The position numbers and the translations under genes are program-made. The notes beneath the pieces were generated by a model. It was not told the origin of the DNA, made no database searches, and was given only the letters and a program-made list of their open reading frames with translations. 64,000 nucleotides of DNA from Gordonia polyisoprenivorans (GTDB lineage Bacteria > Actinomycetota > Actinomycetes > Mycobacteriales > Mycobacteriaceae): contig NZ_CP072203.1 in the NCBI RefSeq assembly GCF_017654315.1, positions 992,001 through 1,056,000 of the forward strand, given 5' to 3'. Position 1 is the stretch's first letter, and each line of letters opens with the position of its first letter. Shown in pieces: positions 8,697-16,593 of this stretch.

Positions 8697-8763
8697 ACGC
8701 AGGTCAAGGATGCGTTGCATGGCGAGCCGAGGCTCGAGAAGCCATGACGTTCCCTCCGCCGGT
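8697..8763. repeat. Intergenic repeat, copy 2
   Basis: Second copy of the element at 5598-5665. 'gcaggtcaaggatg' and 'tgacgttcc' are exact, with scattered substitutions and one single-base gap between. It lies between the immunity-like pair and the DUF1275 gene, in a 313-bp stretch (8563-8875) with no other recognisable content. Confidence 0.6.
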
Positions 8764-8875
8764 CGACGTCGTCGTATCCGCACGTTGTAGCAGAACGTTC
8801 GCCCATGGCGTGACCTTCTGCTACATCTCGCCTCGTGGTGGGCTGCATCCCGCACGTGTGTGCCACAATCCGCGA

Positions 8876-9538
8876 GTGCACTCGATACGCAGGCGGGAAC
8901 TGGCGCTGGCAATGGTGTTGGCGGCGATCGCCGGCTACCTCGACGCCGTCGGCTTCCTGCATCTCGGTGGCTTCTTCGTGTCCTTCATGAGCGGCAACAC
9001 CACCAGGGCGGCCGCGAATGCCGCCTCCGGTGACTGGGTGCAGGCCGGGCGGGCCGCCGGGCTGATCGGGCTGTTCTTCTTCGGCGTCGTCGCCGGGTCG
9101 GTGCTGTCACGCTTCGCGCACGGCAGAGTGGTGGTGTTGTGGGCGACCACGGGGATCGTCGGTTGCTCCGCCCTCGCCCAGTCGCTGGGTGTCGGAGTGC
9201 CTGCGATCCTGGTGATCTCGGTGGCGATGGGCGTGCTCAACGCCACGTTTCAGCGCGGAGGCGAGGTGTCGATCGGGTTGACCTACATGACCGGAACCCT
9301 GGTCAAGGCCGGGCAGCGGCTGGTGGACGGCTTCTTCGGTGGGTCCCGCACCGCGTGGTTGCGTTACCTGGCGATGTGGATTGCCTTGTCCGCCGGAGCC
9401 ATTGCCGGTGCATACGCGTACACCCGCATTCCCGACGCGGTGCTCTGGATCGCTGCGGGCGGACTCCTGCTGGCCACGTCGGTGACCACGATCGTGCGGC
9501 GACGCTCACTGCTCGTGGAGTCGGACGATGAAAAGTAA
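8876..9538 (+). CDS. DUF1275 (YoaK-like) membrane protein
   Basis: A 220-aa integral membrane protein with about six helices. The DUF1275 signature is visible near the N-terminus: 'AGYLDAVGFLHLGG' then 'FMSGNTTR', followed by 'GRVV' and, later, 'TYMTGTLVKAGQRL'. The family's role is unproven; members are predicted small-molecule permeases or membrane accessory proteins. I chose GTG 8876 because the segment upstream in the same frame is the intergenic repeat, and because the first helix starts 8 residues later, as in other members. Confidence 0.85.
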   Translation: MHSIRRRELALAMVLAAIAGYLDAVGFLHLGGFFVSFMSGNTTRAAANAASGDWVQAGRAAGLIGLFFFGVVAGSVLSRFAHGRVVVLWATTGIVGCSALAQSLGVGVPAILVISVAMGVLNATFQRGGEVSIGLTYMTGTLVKAGQRLVDGFFGGSRTAWLRYLAMWIALSAGAIAGAYAYTRIPDAVLWIAAGGLLLATSVTTIVRRRSLLVESDDEK

Positions 9539-9613
9539 TACATAACATAATGATTCGGCGGAAACGCATCGGTCCTCGCTGAATCAGGGTTGCGGTGGAC
9601 CTGAAGGGTTGGC

Positions 9614-9649
9614 GCGTCACCCGACCCGACGAGACGGATCGGGCGACGC
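9614..9649. terminator. Hairpin between convergent genes
   Basis: Arms gcgtcacccgaccc (9614-9627) and ggatcgggcgacgc (9636-9649) pair except for two positions, around an 8-nt loop. It lies between the convergent DUF1275 and MmpS-like genes and could end transcription from either side. There is no long T-tract, which is common in actinobacteria. Confidence 0.5.
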
Positions 9650-9661
9650 CGAGTCGCCGTA

Positions 9662-10180
9662 CTAGTCGACGCTGCCGGTGCAGGTCGCCGATGCGTACGG
9701 ACCCGTCGCGGTCTGTGTGTACTTCACCTGGTCGCCGACGATGATCTCGCACTTGGTCGACGCGGTATCGGACTCGTCATTGGTGACGGTGAGCGATGCT
9801 GCCTTCGCGAAGCCTGTGACGGTGACCTTCTTTTCCCAGGGAAGCGTGACATTCGTCGCCTGCGCGATGTTGAAGTCCTTGTCGGTCCAGGTGATCGACG
9901 CAGTTCCGGTACCGCTCACGCGATACGTGACCTCGACCTCCTTCTTCGACTGCTTGTCGACCTCGTTGGCTGCAGTGCCCACGAGAGCAACGCAACCGCC
10001 GATGATGAGAACGAACACGAGGATGACGCCACCGAGAATCCACGGCCAGATCTTCCGCTTCTTCGGCGGTGGCTGAGGCGGGTAGGGGTATGGCTGCTGG
10101 CCGTAGGGCTGTTGTCCGTATGGCTGCTGGGGCTCATACGGGTTGGGGTCGCCGCTGCCGGGCGGGGGAGGGGTGGTCAC
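9662..10180 (-). CDS. MmpS-family transport accessory protein
   Basis: A 172-aa protein. The cytoplasmic N-terminus is Pro/Gln/Tyr-rich with repeated 'PYGQQ'. It is followed by KKRK, one membrane helix (about residues 46-70, 'PWILGGVILVFVLIIGG') and an extracytoplasmic beta domain. That domain has the MmpS pattern: 'VTYRVSGTGTASITW', 'TLPWEKKVTVTG', then two cysteines in 'TKCEIIVGDQV' and 'SATCTGSVD' placed to form the family disulfide. MmpS proteins assist MmpL lipid/siderophore exporters, but no mmpL gene is adjacent here. The gene appears monocistronic. Confidence 0.8.
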   Translation of the reverse strand: MTTPPPPGSGDPNPYEPQQPYGQQPYGQQPYPYPPQPPPKKRKIWPWILGGVILVFVLIIGGCVALVGTAANEVDKQSKKEVEVTYRVSGTGTASITWTDKDFNIAQATNVTLPWEKKVTVTGFAKAASLTVTNDESDTASTKCEIIVGDQVKYTQTATGPYASATCTGSVD

Positions 10181-10294
10181 TGCGACGGACTCCTTTGAAC
10201 GCTGATGCAGGTAAAGGGACCGTAATCAAATGCTGTCTGAGATCAGGGCCGTTCGGCTTACGAATCGTCCGGCCGGAGGACAGCGTGGCAGAAC

Positions 10295-11188
10295 TCAGAA
10301 CCCCGTCCCCGTGAGCCTTTCGGCCGCCTCCCAAAGCCGGCCGGCGAGCGTGAAATCGCAGGCCGTGGCGGAGCGGCCGAACAGCACCGGCCGCCCGCGC
10401 AGCGCGCCGATGCCGTCGACGCCGACGTAGCTCCCGGTCGCGATCGGCTGGGTGAGGCAGTAGATCGTGGTGGCGGCACCGGCGTCGACGTCGTTGGCGA
10501 ACAGTTCGGCACCGCCGCGGACGATGCGATGCGCCAGTCCAAGGTGCGGTTTGTTGGAGATGTTGGACGCCACCCAACCGGGCGTGGTCAACATCGTCTC
10601 GATCGGCGAACCCGTTGTGCGCAAGCGCCGGTCGAGCTCCAGACCCCACAACATCACCGCGAGCTTGGATCGGGCATAGGCGCGCGGTGGGCTCCACGAC
10701 GCGTCGGAGTAGTTGAGATCGTCCGGATCGATCCGCGCGGCCTTGTGGGCGTCGGACGCGACGCACACGATGCGTCGGCGGACCTGTGCGAGAAGGAGAT
10801 TGGTGAAGGCGAACGGGCCGAGGAAATTGGTGCCGATGCCGAGTTCGAATCCGTCGACGGTTTGGGAGTGCGTGTGCGGGAACATGCCGGCGTTGTTGAC
10901 GAGGAAGTCGATGGGCCCCTCGATGGATGCCGCGCAGTCGCGCACCGACGACAGATCCGCGAGGTCGAGCCGAACCACCGAACAGTCGCCGCCGAACTCG
11001 TCGGCGCGGCGGCGCCCCAACTCGACGTCACGGGCGGGCAGGATCACCGAGGCACCCGCGCGGGCGAGTGCACGCGCCGTCGCCAACCCCAATCCGTTGG
11101 TGGCGCCGGTGACCACCGCACGGGTCCCGTTCAGAGACGCGAGATCCAGACCCTCGAACGCATCCCGCTTTCCCTGACGGCCCACCAT
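10295..11188 (-). CDS. Short-chain dehydrogenase/reductase
   Basis: 297 aa. It has the Rossmann cofactor motif 'TGATNGLG' (about residue 26), 'NNAG' (about 100), and the catalytic 'YARSK' (Tyr-x-x-x-Lys, about 180). The layout matches the retinol dehydrogenase/protochlorophyllide reductase-like SDRs that reduce or oxidise hydroxyl groups with NADP. The frame stays open far upstream, but the ATG at 11188 overlaps the stop of the preceding hydrolase gene by one base, indicating translational coupling, so I take that start. Confidence 0.8.
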   Translation of the reverse strand: MVGRQGKRDAFEGLDLASLNGTRAVVTGATNGLGLATARALARAGASVILPARDVELGRRRADEFGGDCSVVRLDLADLSSVRDCAASIEGPIDFLVNNAGMFPHTHSQTVDGFELGIGTNFLGPFAFTNLLLAQVRRRIVCVASDAHKAARIDPDDLNYSDASWSPPRAYARSKLAVMLWGLELDRRLRTTGSPIETMLTTPGWVASNISNKPHLGLAHRIVRGGAELFANDVDAGAATTIYCLTQPIATGSYVGVDGIGALRGRPVLFGRSATACDFTLAGRLWEAAERLTGTGF

Positions 11189-12435
11189 CACGCACTCACC
11201 TCGAGAGCGTCGTCGAGCCAGTCGAACATCCGCTCGGCGGTCACCGCCCGGCCCATCGGCTGGCAGTGCCAACTGGCGCCCTCGGCGGCGGTGAAATCGA
11301 CGACGGTCGACGACGTTCCGGTCAGCATCGCAGCCAGCCGGGCCGATTGCCCGGGCCAGAACTGCTCGTGTTCGGGGGCGGTGATCAACATCGGGGTGGT
11401 GATCGCGGTGGCCGCATCGGCGTCGAGGCGGTAGCGCATGACCTCGCGCATCGTGTCGAAGTACTGCCCGTTGTGCCCATAAGGTCGTGCCCGCCACGCC
11501 CACATGCGTTGGGTTGCTTTCTGTCCGGTCAGCCCGAGGGCCATCTCCTGATCGAATCGCTTCGCCTTCGAGGGATCGTCGAGCATGCCCACCAACGATT
11601 TCGGCAGGTGTGTCGTCCACGACGCCGACACATCGATCACCCCGGGATCGACCACGGCCGCCCGATAACGGTGCTCCACGGACAACGCCTGCGGCACCCA
11701 GAAACCGGCCTGTGAAATCCCGTATACCGCAAGGCGTTGCGCGTCCACACTCGGCTGCGCGATGACGGTGTCGGTGACCGGGGTCAGCACCGCCTCCCAA
11801 TCGGGGCGGAACAGCTCCGATTTCTCGAACAGCATCGACTGCTGCCCCGGGCCGTCGAACAGCACGACGTTGTATCCCCGGGTGAGTGCGGCGTGCCCGG
11901 CCGCACACCACAGAGCCGAAATCGACCCGTCGCTCCCGTTCACCAACACCAGTGTCGGGCGGGGCCGATCGTCGTCGGCGGGCCGCACCAACCAGCCGGG
12001 CATGGTGGTTCCGTCATAGGGGATGGAAAGGCGTTGTGCCGCAAAGGAGCCGGCGCCGACGAAGCCGTCCCACGCGGCGCGGTGTTCGGCGAACACCGTC
12101 ATGCGTTGCGTCTCGGTACCCACCCCGTCGAGGCCGTCGAAGGCGGTCGAGAGATAGTTCGCCGCACGCAGATACGCCGACGCTGCGCTCTCTCGGTGCC
12201 CGTGGGCAAACGAGTCGCGCGCAGCGCCGGCCACCCGACGGCCCGCCGCCAGCCAGGCATCGGCCCACGCCTGCTCGTGCCCGGAGTTGAGGGCGTCGAT
12301 GGTCGCGAGAACCTCCCCGGCGTCGGCGCCCCCGGATGTGCAGTAGCCGAGCAACAGTCGGACCTCGTAGTCGCGGCCCGAATCGGAATAGAAACCACGC
12401 GAGAATGCCTGATGGATCGGGTGGGTCAGCTGCAT
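11188..12435 (-). CDS. Alpha/beta hydrolase, FrsA/DHPON-hydrolase-like
   Basis: A 415-aa enzyme with a helical N-terminal ~130 residues and a C-terminal alpha/beta-hydrolase domain. The nucleophile elbow is 'YGISQAG' (Ser about residue 243), with an oxyanion-region 'LVNGSDGS' and a late acid/His region ('PEHEQFWPG'; final His in 'ASWHCQP'). This size and N-terminal cap resemble the FrsA-like group that includes 2,6-dihydroxypseudooxynicotine hydrolase. It is probably a C-C or ester hydrolase of unknown substrate. It is cotranscribed with the downstream SDR. Confidence 0.7.
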   Translation of the reverse strand: MQLTHPIHQAFSRGFYSDSGRDYEVRLLLGYCTSGGADAGEVLATIDALNSGHEQAWADAWLAAGRRVAGAARDSFAHGHRESAASAYLRAANYLSTAFDGLDGVGTETQRMTVFAEHRAAWDGFVGAGSFAAQRLSIPYDGTTMPGWLVRPADDDRPRPTLVLVNGSDGSISALWCAAGHAALTRGYNVVLFDGPGQQSMLFEKSELFRPDWEAVLTPVTDTVIAQPSVDAQRLAVYGISQAGFWVPQALSVEHRYRAAVVDPGVIDVSASWTTHLPKSLVGMLDDPSKAKRFDQEMALGLTGQKATQRMWAWRARPYGHNGQYFDTMREVMRYRLDADAATAITTPMLITAPEHEQFWPGQSARLAAMLTGTSSTVVDFTAAEGASWHCQPMGRAVTAERMFDWLDDALEVSA

Positions 12436-12507
12436 CTACCGCTCCTTCTCCGCCCCCGGATCACAGCTTACGTTCGGCGCCGGGGCGAAACGCCCTAAAC
12501 TGGCGCC

Positions 12508-12924
12508 ATGAGCACCGATGAGGTTGTCGAACAGATCCTGCGCACCTACGACACCATCACGGTGGTCGGGGCCAGTGCGAATCCGACCAAGGCCGCCAAC
12601 GAGGTTCCGGAGTACATGAAGTCGAAGGGATGGCGGATCATCCCGGTCAATCCCACCGCCACCGAGATCGTCGGGGAGCAGGTGTACCCGACGCTGGCCG
12701 ACGTGCCCGAACACATCGGTCTCGTCGACGTCTTCCGCCCGTCCGCCGACACCCCGGAGATCGCCCGGCAGGCCGTGGCCGCCGGCGCCACCGCACTCTG
12801 GCTGCAGTTGGGTATCGCTTCACAGGAGGCCAGGGAAATCGCCGAATCGGCCGGCCTGCTCTACGTCGAGGACCGTTGCCTCATCATCGAGCAGCGCCGC
12901 ACCGGGATCACCGCGGGCGCCTGA
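12508..12924 (+). CDS. CoA-binding domain protein (YccU-like)
   Basis: A 138-aa single-domain Rossmann protein of the CoA_binding family. Recognisable parts are 'TVVGASANPTKAANEVPEYM' at the N-terminus, 'PVNPTATEIVG' and the late 'VEDRCLIIEQRR'. It resembles the nucleotide-binding domain of succinyl-CoA synthetase without the catalytic parts. It probably binds CoA or an acyl-CoA, but its physiological role is unknown. It is followed after 7 nt by a membrane protein gene, so the two are likely cotranscribed. Confidence 0.85.
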   Translation: MSTDEVVEQILRTYDTITVVGASANPTKAANEVPEYMKSKGWRIIPVNPTATEIVGEQVYPTLADVPEHIGLVDVFRPSADTPEIARQAVAAGATALWLQLGIASQEAREIAESAGLLYVEDRCLIIEQRRTGITAGA

Positions 12925-12931
12925 CGCTGCC

Positions 12932-13690
12932 GTGAGCGCCGTCGACACCTTCTGGCATTCGGGCCGGTTGCCGCTGTCGTTGCTGTTCCTCGCGTTCCTG
13001 CTGACCTTTGTCATCACCCGCACCATCACGCGGTTGATCCGCGCCGGCCGAGGTCCCTTCCACAACAATGTGCGCGGCGGCGTGCACATTCACCACGCCG
13101 TGCCGGGGCTGGTGTTGTTGTTGGTCGGTGCGGTGATGTCGGTGACCGTTGCCGGCCATCGTCCGGGCGCGCTGATCGCCGCGGTCCTCATCGGCGTCGG
13201 CGCGAGCCTGGTCCTCGACGAGTTCGCCTTGATCCTGCATCTCGGCGACGTCTACTGGAGCACCGAGGGCCAACTCTCGGTACAGGTGGTGTCGCTGACC
13301 ACGGCTGTTCTCGGGCTATTGGCATTGGGCGTCAATCCCTTCGACGACACCACCGCCGCGGACAACGCGCAGCTGCACGGGAATTGGGGCGTGCTGGTGG
13401 TGCTGCCGATCCACATCGTCTGTGTCCTGGTGTGCGTCGAGAAGGGCAAGTACTCGACCGCCGCGGTCGGCGCGTTCATTCCGCCGGTCGGCTGGATCGG
13501 CGCGATCCGTCTGGCCCGACCACACTCTCGGTGGGCCGGCCGTCACTATTCACCGGCCAAAAAGGCACGGGCCGCCACGCGCGCCGCCGGATTCGACGAT
13601 CGCTTCGGCAAGTGGGGACTGACCATCGAGGACTGGGTGGCGGGCAAACCGTCGAGCGGACCGCCCCCGGCCGCCGGGCCTACCATGTGA
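12932..13690 (+). CDS. Conserved actinobacterial integral membrane protein
   Basis: 252 aa from GTG 12932. It has about six hydrophobic segments: residues ~13-33, 57-75, 80-105, 116-132, 148-166 and ~175-195. A conserved 'GVHIHH' motif near residue 50 precedes the second helix, and a basic C-terminal tail ends in a Pro-rich stretch. I do not recognise a characterised homologue. The short gap to the CoA-binding protein suggests an operon. Confidence 0.7.
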   Translation: MSAVDTFWHSGRLPLSLLFLAFLLTFVITRTITRLIRAGRGPFHNNVRGGVHIHHAVPGLVLLLVGAVMSVTVAGHRPGALIAAVLIGVGASLVLDEFALILHLGDVYWSTEGQLSVQVVSLTTAVLGLLALGVNPFDDTTAADNAQLHGNWGVLVVLPIHIVCVLVCVEKGKYSTAAVGAFIPPVGWIGAIRLARPHSRWAGRHYSPAKKARAATRAAGFDDRFGKWGLTIEDWVAGKPSSGPPPAAGPTM

Positions 13691-13720
13691 GGCATCAGTG
13701 GAGTCATCGGGTGGAGGGAC

Positions 13721-14227
13721 ATGGCGGAAGCGACAATCGGCGAACCGGAGGTGGTCGCCGGACCGGACCTCGGCGAGAACCCGTTGCTGCTGGAGCGACA
13801 GGTGTGTTTCGCCCTGGCCGTCGCCAACCGATCGGTCCTGCGCATCTATCGCCGACTGCTCGAGCCCCTCGGCCTGACCCACCCGCAATACCTGGTGATG
13901 CTCGCGCTGTGGGAGTCCTCGCCCCGCGCGGTCAAGGACCTCGGCGCGGTGCTGCAACTCGATTCGGCGACGCTCTCACCGCTACTGAAGCGGCTGGAGA
14001 CCAACGGGCTGATCGAACGTCGCCGCCGTGACGACGACGAACGCAATGTCGATATCGCCCTCACCGACACCGCGTGGGCGCTGCGCGAGCAGGCGCTGTC
14101 GATCCCGCCGGCGGTCGTCGACGCCCTCGGCGTGGACCTCGCCGACCTCGAGGACCTGCACCGGGTGCTCACTCGCGTCAACGCCGCGGCGGTCCGCGCC
14201 GCGCATGCGACGGAGCCGCTCGCATGA
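13721..14227 (+). CDS. MarR/OhrR-type transcriptional regulator
   Basis: 168 aa with a winged helix at residues ~50-115: 'THPQYLVMLALWE', 'DSATLSPLLKRLETNGLIERRRRDDDERN' (recognition helix and wing). The N-terminal 'RQVCFALAVANR' places a cysteine where OhrR peroxide sensors have their reactive Cys. It is therefore probably a thiol-based organic-hydroperoxide repressor. No ohr gene is adjacent, so its target is elsewhere or not of the classic type. Confidence 0.75.
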   Translation: MAEATIGEPEVVAGPDLGENPLLLERQVCFALAVANRSVLRIYRRLLEPLGLTHPQYLVMLALWESSPRAVKDLGAVLQLDSATLSPLLKRLETNGLIERRRRDDDERNVDIALTDTAWALREQALSIPPAVVDALGVDLADLEDLHRVLTRVNAAAVRAAHATEPLA

Positions 14228-14292
14228 CGTGGTCCCGCCTGCCGGTGCCGCAGCCGCGCAGGGTCGCGACGGGACTGGGCTAAGGTCGCACT

Positions 14293-14775
14293 ATGTCGGC
14301 CATCGCGATCGTTGTCATCGGCGTCATCGTTTTCGTCGCACTGTTCATCCTGATCGGCGCGATCTGGTTCGCCTGGGATTCCGACAAGCGGGTCCGGGCG
14401 TTCGCGCGGTCGACCGACCTGATCCCGGGCAAACCGAGCCGCGCCCCCGACAACTGGACGACGGCAACCTCACCGGAGGCGTTGCTGCACCGGCGGGTTC
14501 GGTACGCGATCGCCGACGTGCACCAGAATCCGGCGATCCCGCACGACAAGGCGACTCTGGCCGACCGCAACCGGCTCGACGACGCCGTCTTCGCCCTCGA
14601 CGATCAGCTGATCGCGGCGGCCGATCTCGACGGCGACGACAAGACCGACCGCCTGCAACAGCTCGAGGGTGTGGTCGAACAACTCGAGGAACTGCCCCGC
14701 AAACTGTGGGAAGCGCCGTTCGAGAAACAACGCGAGGACATCGAAGCCGTCACCGCGGCGCTGCTGCGCGTCTGA
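14293..14775 (+). CDS. Membrane-anchored hypothetical protein
   Basis: A 160-aa protein with one N-terminal helix (residues 3-27, 'AIVVIGVIVFVALFILIGA') and a charged, helical cytoplasmic domain. The C-terminal ~50 residues ('RLQQLEGVVEQLEELPRKLW') are coiled-coil-like. No catalytic motif is seen and I do not recognise the family. It starts at ATG 14293, 65 bp after the regulator gene. Confidence 0.65.
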   Translation: MSAIAIVVIGVIVFVALFILIGAIWFAWDSDKRVRAFARSTDLIPGKPSRAPDNWTTATSPEALLHRRVRYAIADVHQNPAIPHDKATLADRNRLDDAVFALDDQLIAAADLDGDDKTDRLQQLEGVVEQLEELPRKLWEAPFEKQREDIEAVTAALLRV

Positions 14776-14814
14776 CCGGTGGCACTGCTGCGCGTTTGAG
14801 CGGCGGCGCCGGGT

Positions 14815-15342
14815 TCAGGCCTCGGCGAGATCGACCAGTGTGCGCACCGTCCGCAGGTTGCGGCCGGTCCCCGTCACCCCGAGTCCGCGGGCGATCTTCG
14901 GCACGCTCAGCGTGGTCCCGGCGACGCCCGCCGCGTAGTGGATGTGCAGTTCGGTGCCGATGAGCGCTAGTTCGTCGGCGCCGAAGTCCTTGGCCACGAA
15001 GGCTTCTGCCTTGTTGGTGTCGGGTTCACCGGTCAGGAAATAGATATGCGCGAACTTCTCTTCGCTTGCCTCGAACGGGTAGGCCTCGAGTGCGTCACGG
15101 AGTTGCGTCGCCGACCGGGCAATTACCTCACGGGAGAAGCCGAAGCGCTCCTCGATGGCGGTCTCGAGTGCACGTGCGAAGTCGTCGGCGGAGTCGGGTG
15201 GTGTGCAGATCAGATTGCCGGACGCGATATGGGTCGTCACATCGGTGGCGCCGAGTTCGGTTGCCATGGCGCGCAATTCCGCCATCGGTAGTTTTGCGCC
15301 CCCGACGTTGATCGCGCGGATGAGAAAGACCGGTCGTGCCAT
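14815..15342 (-). CDS. DUF1697 family protein
   Basis: A 175-aa protein with the DUF1697 N-terminal pattern 'FLIRAINVGG', then 'MAELRAMATELG' and 'THIASGNLI', and a C-terminal 'TLVDLAEA'. The family is widespread and of unknown function. I chose ATG 15342 because the conserved opening begins there. It is oriented with the citrate synthase gene immediately upstream (4-bp gap) and is likely its cotranscribed follower. Confidence 0.85.
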   Translation of the reverse strand: MARPVFLIRAINVGGAKLPMAELRAMATELGATDVTTHIASGNLICTPPDSADDFARALETAIEERFGFSREVIARSATQLRDALEAYPFEASEEKFAHIYFLTGEPDTNKAEAFVAKDFGADELALIGTELHIHYAAGVAGTTLSVPKIARGLGVTGTGRNLRTVRTLVDLAEA

Positions 15343-15346
15343 GCGA

Positions 15347-16498
15347 TCAGTCTGGCACGGCGGCGGGTTCGGCAGGGGGCGGACCGACATACCGTGCGGC
15401 GGGACGGATGATCTTGCGAGAGCGGGCCTGCTCGAGGATGTTCGCACACCAACCCACGACCCGACTGACCGCGAAGGTCGGCGTGAACATCGACCGCGGC
15501 ACGCCGCAGCACTCCATCACCACACCGGCATAGAACTCGACGTTGGCGTACCGCGGCTGATCGGGGTGGGCCTGTGCCAGGACCTCGGTGATGGCTGCCT
15601 CGGCGGCGATGGCCTGCTCGACGAGGGGCCCGCCGAGTTCACCGGCAATGTCCCGCAACATCATTGCGCGCGGATCAGCAGTGCGATAGACGGCATGCCC
15701 GAACCCCATGATGCGCCGGTGCTCGTCGATCTGACGACGGGCCCACTCGGCGGGGTCTCCGAACGCGGCGATCTCGTCCAGCGCATCGAGTGCGCGATCG
15801 GGTGCACCACCGTGCAGCGGCCCCGAGAACGAACCGATGGCCCCGCACACCGCCGCGACGACGTCGGCGCCGGTGGAGGCGATGACCCGGGCGGTGAACG
15901 TCGATGCGTTGAAACCGTGGTCGATCGTGGCGATCAGATAGTGCTCGATGGCCCGCACGTGCTCCTGCGTCGGCTCCCGACCGGATATCAGGTACAGCCA
16001 GTTGGCCGCCGCGGACAGGTCGCGGCGCGGCTGCAGCGGCTCCTCACCGGCACGGATGCGGGCGAGCGCACCGAGGATCGTCGGGGTGAGGGCGGCCACC
16101 CGAATGGCGTCGGTGCGGCGCTGTTCGTCATCGCTGTCCCAGAGCGGCCGGACCCCGGTCGCGCTGCCCGCCGCCGAGAGCACGGTGCGCAGCCCCGACA
16201 ACGAGTCCCGCTCACCACCGAGCAGCGCCGCCGTGGTGAGGATGCCCCCGACCTCGGGCGGCAGCACCGACATCCGGTGCACCACCTCGACGAAATCGTC
16301 GAGTTCGGCGGCACTCGGCAGATGGCCGTACAGGAACAGGAACCACACCTCCTCGAATGAGCGGGTGCGCGCCAACTCGATCGCCGAGTACTGGCGGTAG
16401 TGGTAGAAGCCCTCGGCGCCACGCACGTCGCCGATCTCGGTGTCGGCGACGACGAGGTCGTGTAGCCCCGGCGGGGCGATCAGTGGTTCGGTCATCAC
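15347..16498 (-). CDS. Citrate synthase family protein (CitA-like)
   Basis: A 383-aa (from ATG 16498; MTE at 16495 is equivalent) type II-like citrate synthase that condenses an acyl-CoA with oxaloacetate. Conserved elements are the catalytic His in 'SGPLHGGAPDRAL' (about residue 235), 'GFGHAVYRTADPRA' with the second His (about 270), and the Asp region near 'VEFYAGVV'. It lacks a regulatory extension. Its size and sequence resemble mycobacterial CitA, the second citrate/2-methylcitrate synthase. It is divergent from an HTH-containing homologue across a 95-bp promoter region. Confidence 0.85.
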   Translation of the reverse strand: MMTEPLIAPPGLHDLVVADTEIGDVRGAEGFYHYRQYSAIELARTRSFEEVWFLFLYGHLPSAAELDDFVEVVHRMSVLPPEVGGILTTAALLGGERDSLSGLRTVLSAAGSATGVRPLWDSDDEQRRTDAIRVAALTPTILGALARIRAGEEPLQPRRDLSAAANWLYLISGREPTQEHVRAIEHYLIATIDHGFNASTFTARVIASTGADVVAAVCGAIGSFSGPLHGGAPDRALDALDEIAAFGDPAEWARRQIDEHRRIMGFGHAVYRTADPRAMMLRDIAGELGGPLVEQAIAAEAAITEVLAQAHPDQPRYANVEFYAGVVMECCGVPRSMFTPTFAVSRVVGWCANILEQARSRKIIRPAARYVGPPPAEPAAVPD

Positions 16499-16577
16499 AA
16501 CTCCTGACGCTGCTGGAGACCGCTCCGTCGGCGGCTCCGTGCTCTCAGGGTGGCGAGGTTGAGCGGTGTGGTCAATG

Positions 16578-16590
16578 TTGATTCAATCAA
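16578..16590. promoter_or_regulatory. Palindrome in the citrate synthase divergent promoter
   Basis: TTGATTCAATCAA is a perfect 13-bp inverted repeat in the 95-bp gap between the two divergent citrate synthase genes. It ends 3 nt before the GTG start of the HTH-citrate synthase. It is AT-rich in very GC-rich surroundings, so it is either an operator or part of a -10 region. The adjacent protein with an HTH domain is an obvious candidate binder, but this is inference. Confidence 0.5.
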
Positions 16591-16593
16591 TGT

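Noticed and set aside
11189..11911. Extension of the SDR gene upstream to a 538-aa protein
   Set aside because: The added part is antisense-like shadow of the alpha/beta hydrolase gene. The SDR begins normally at ATG 11188.
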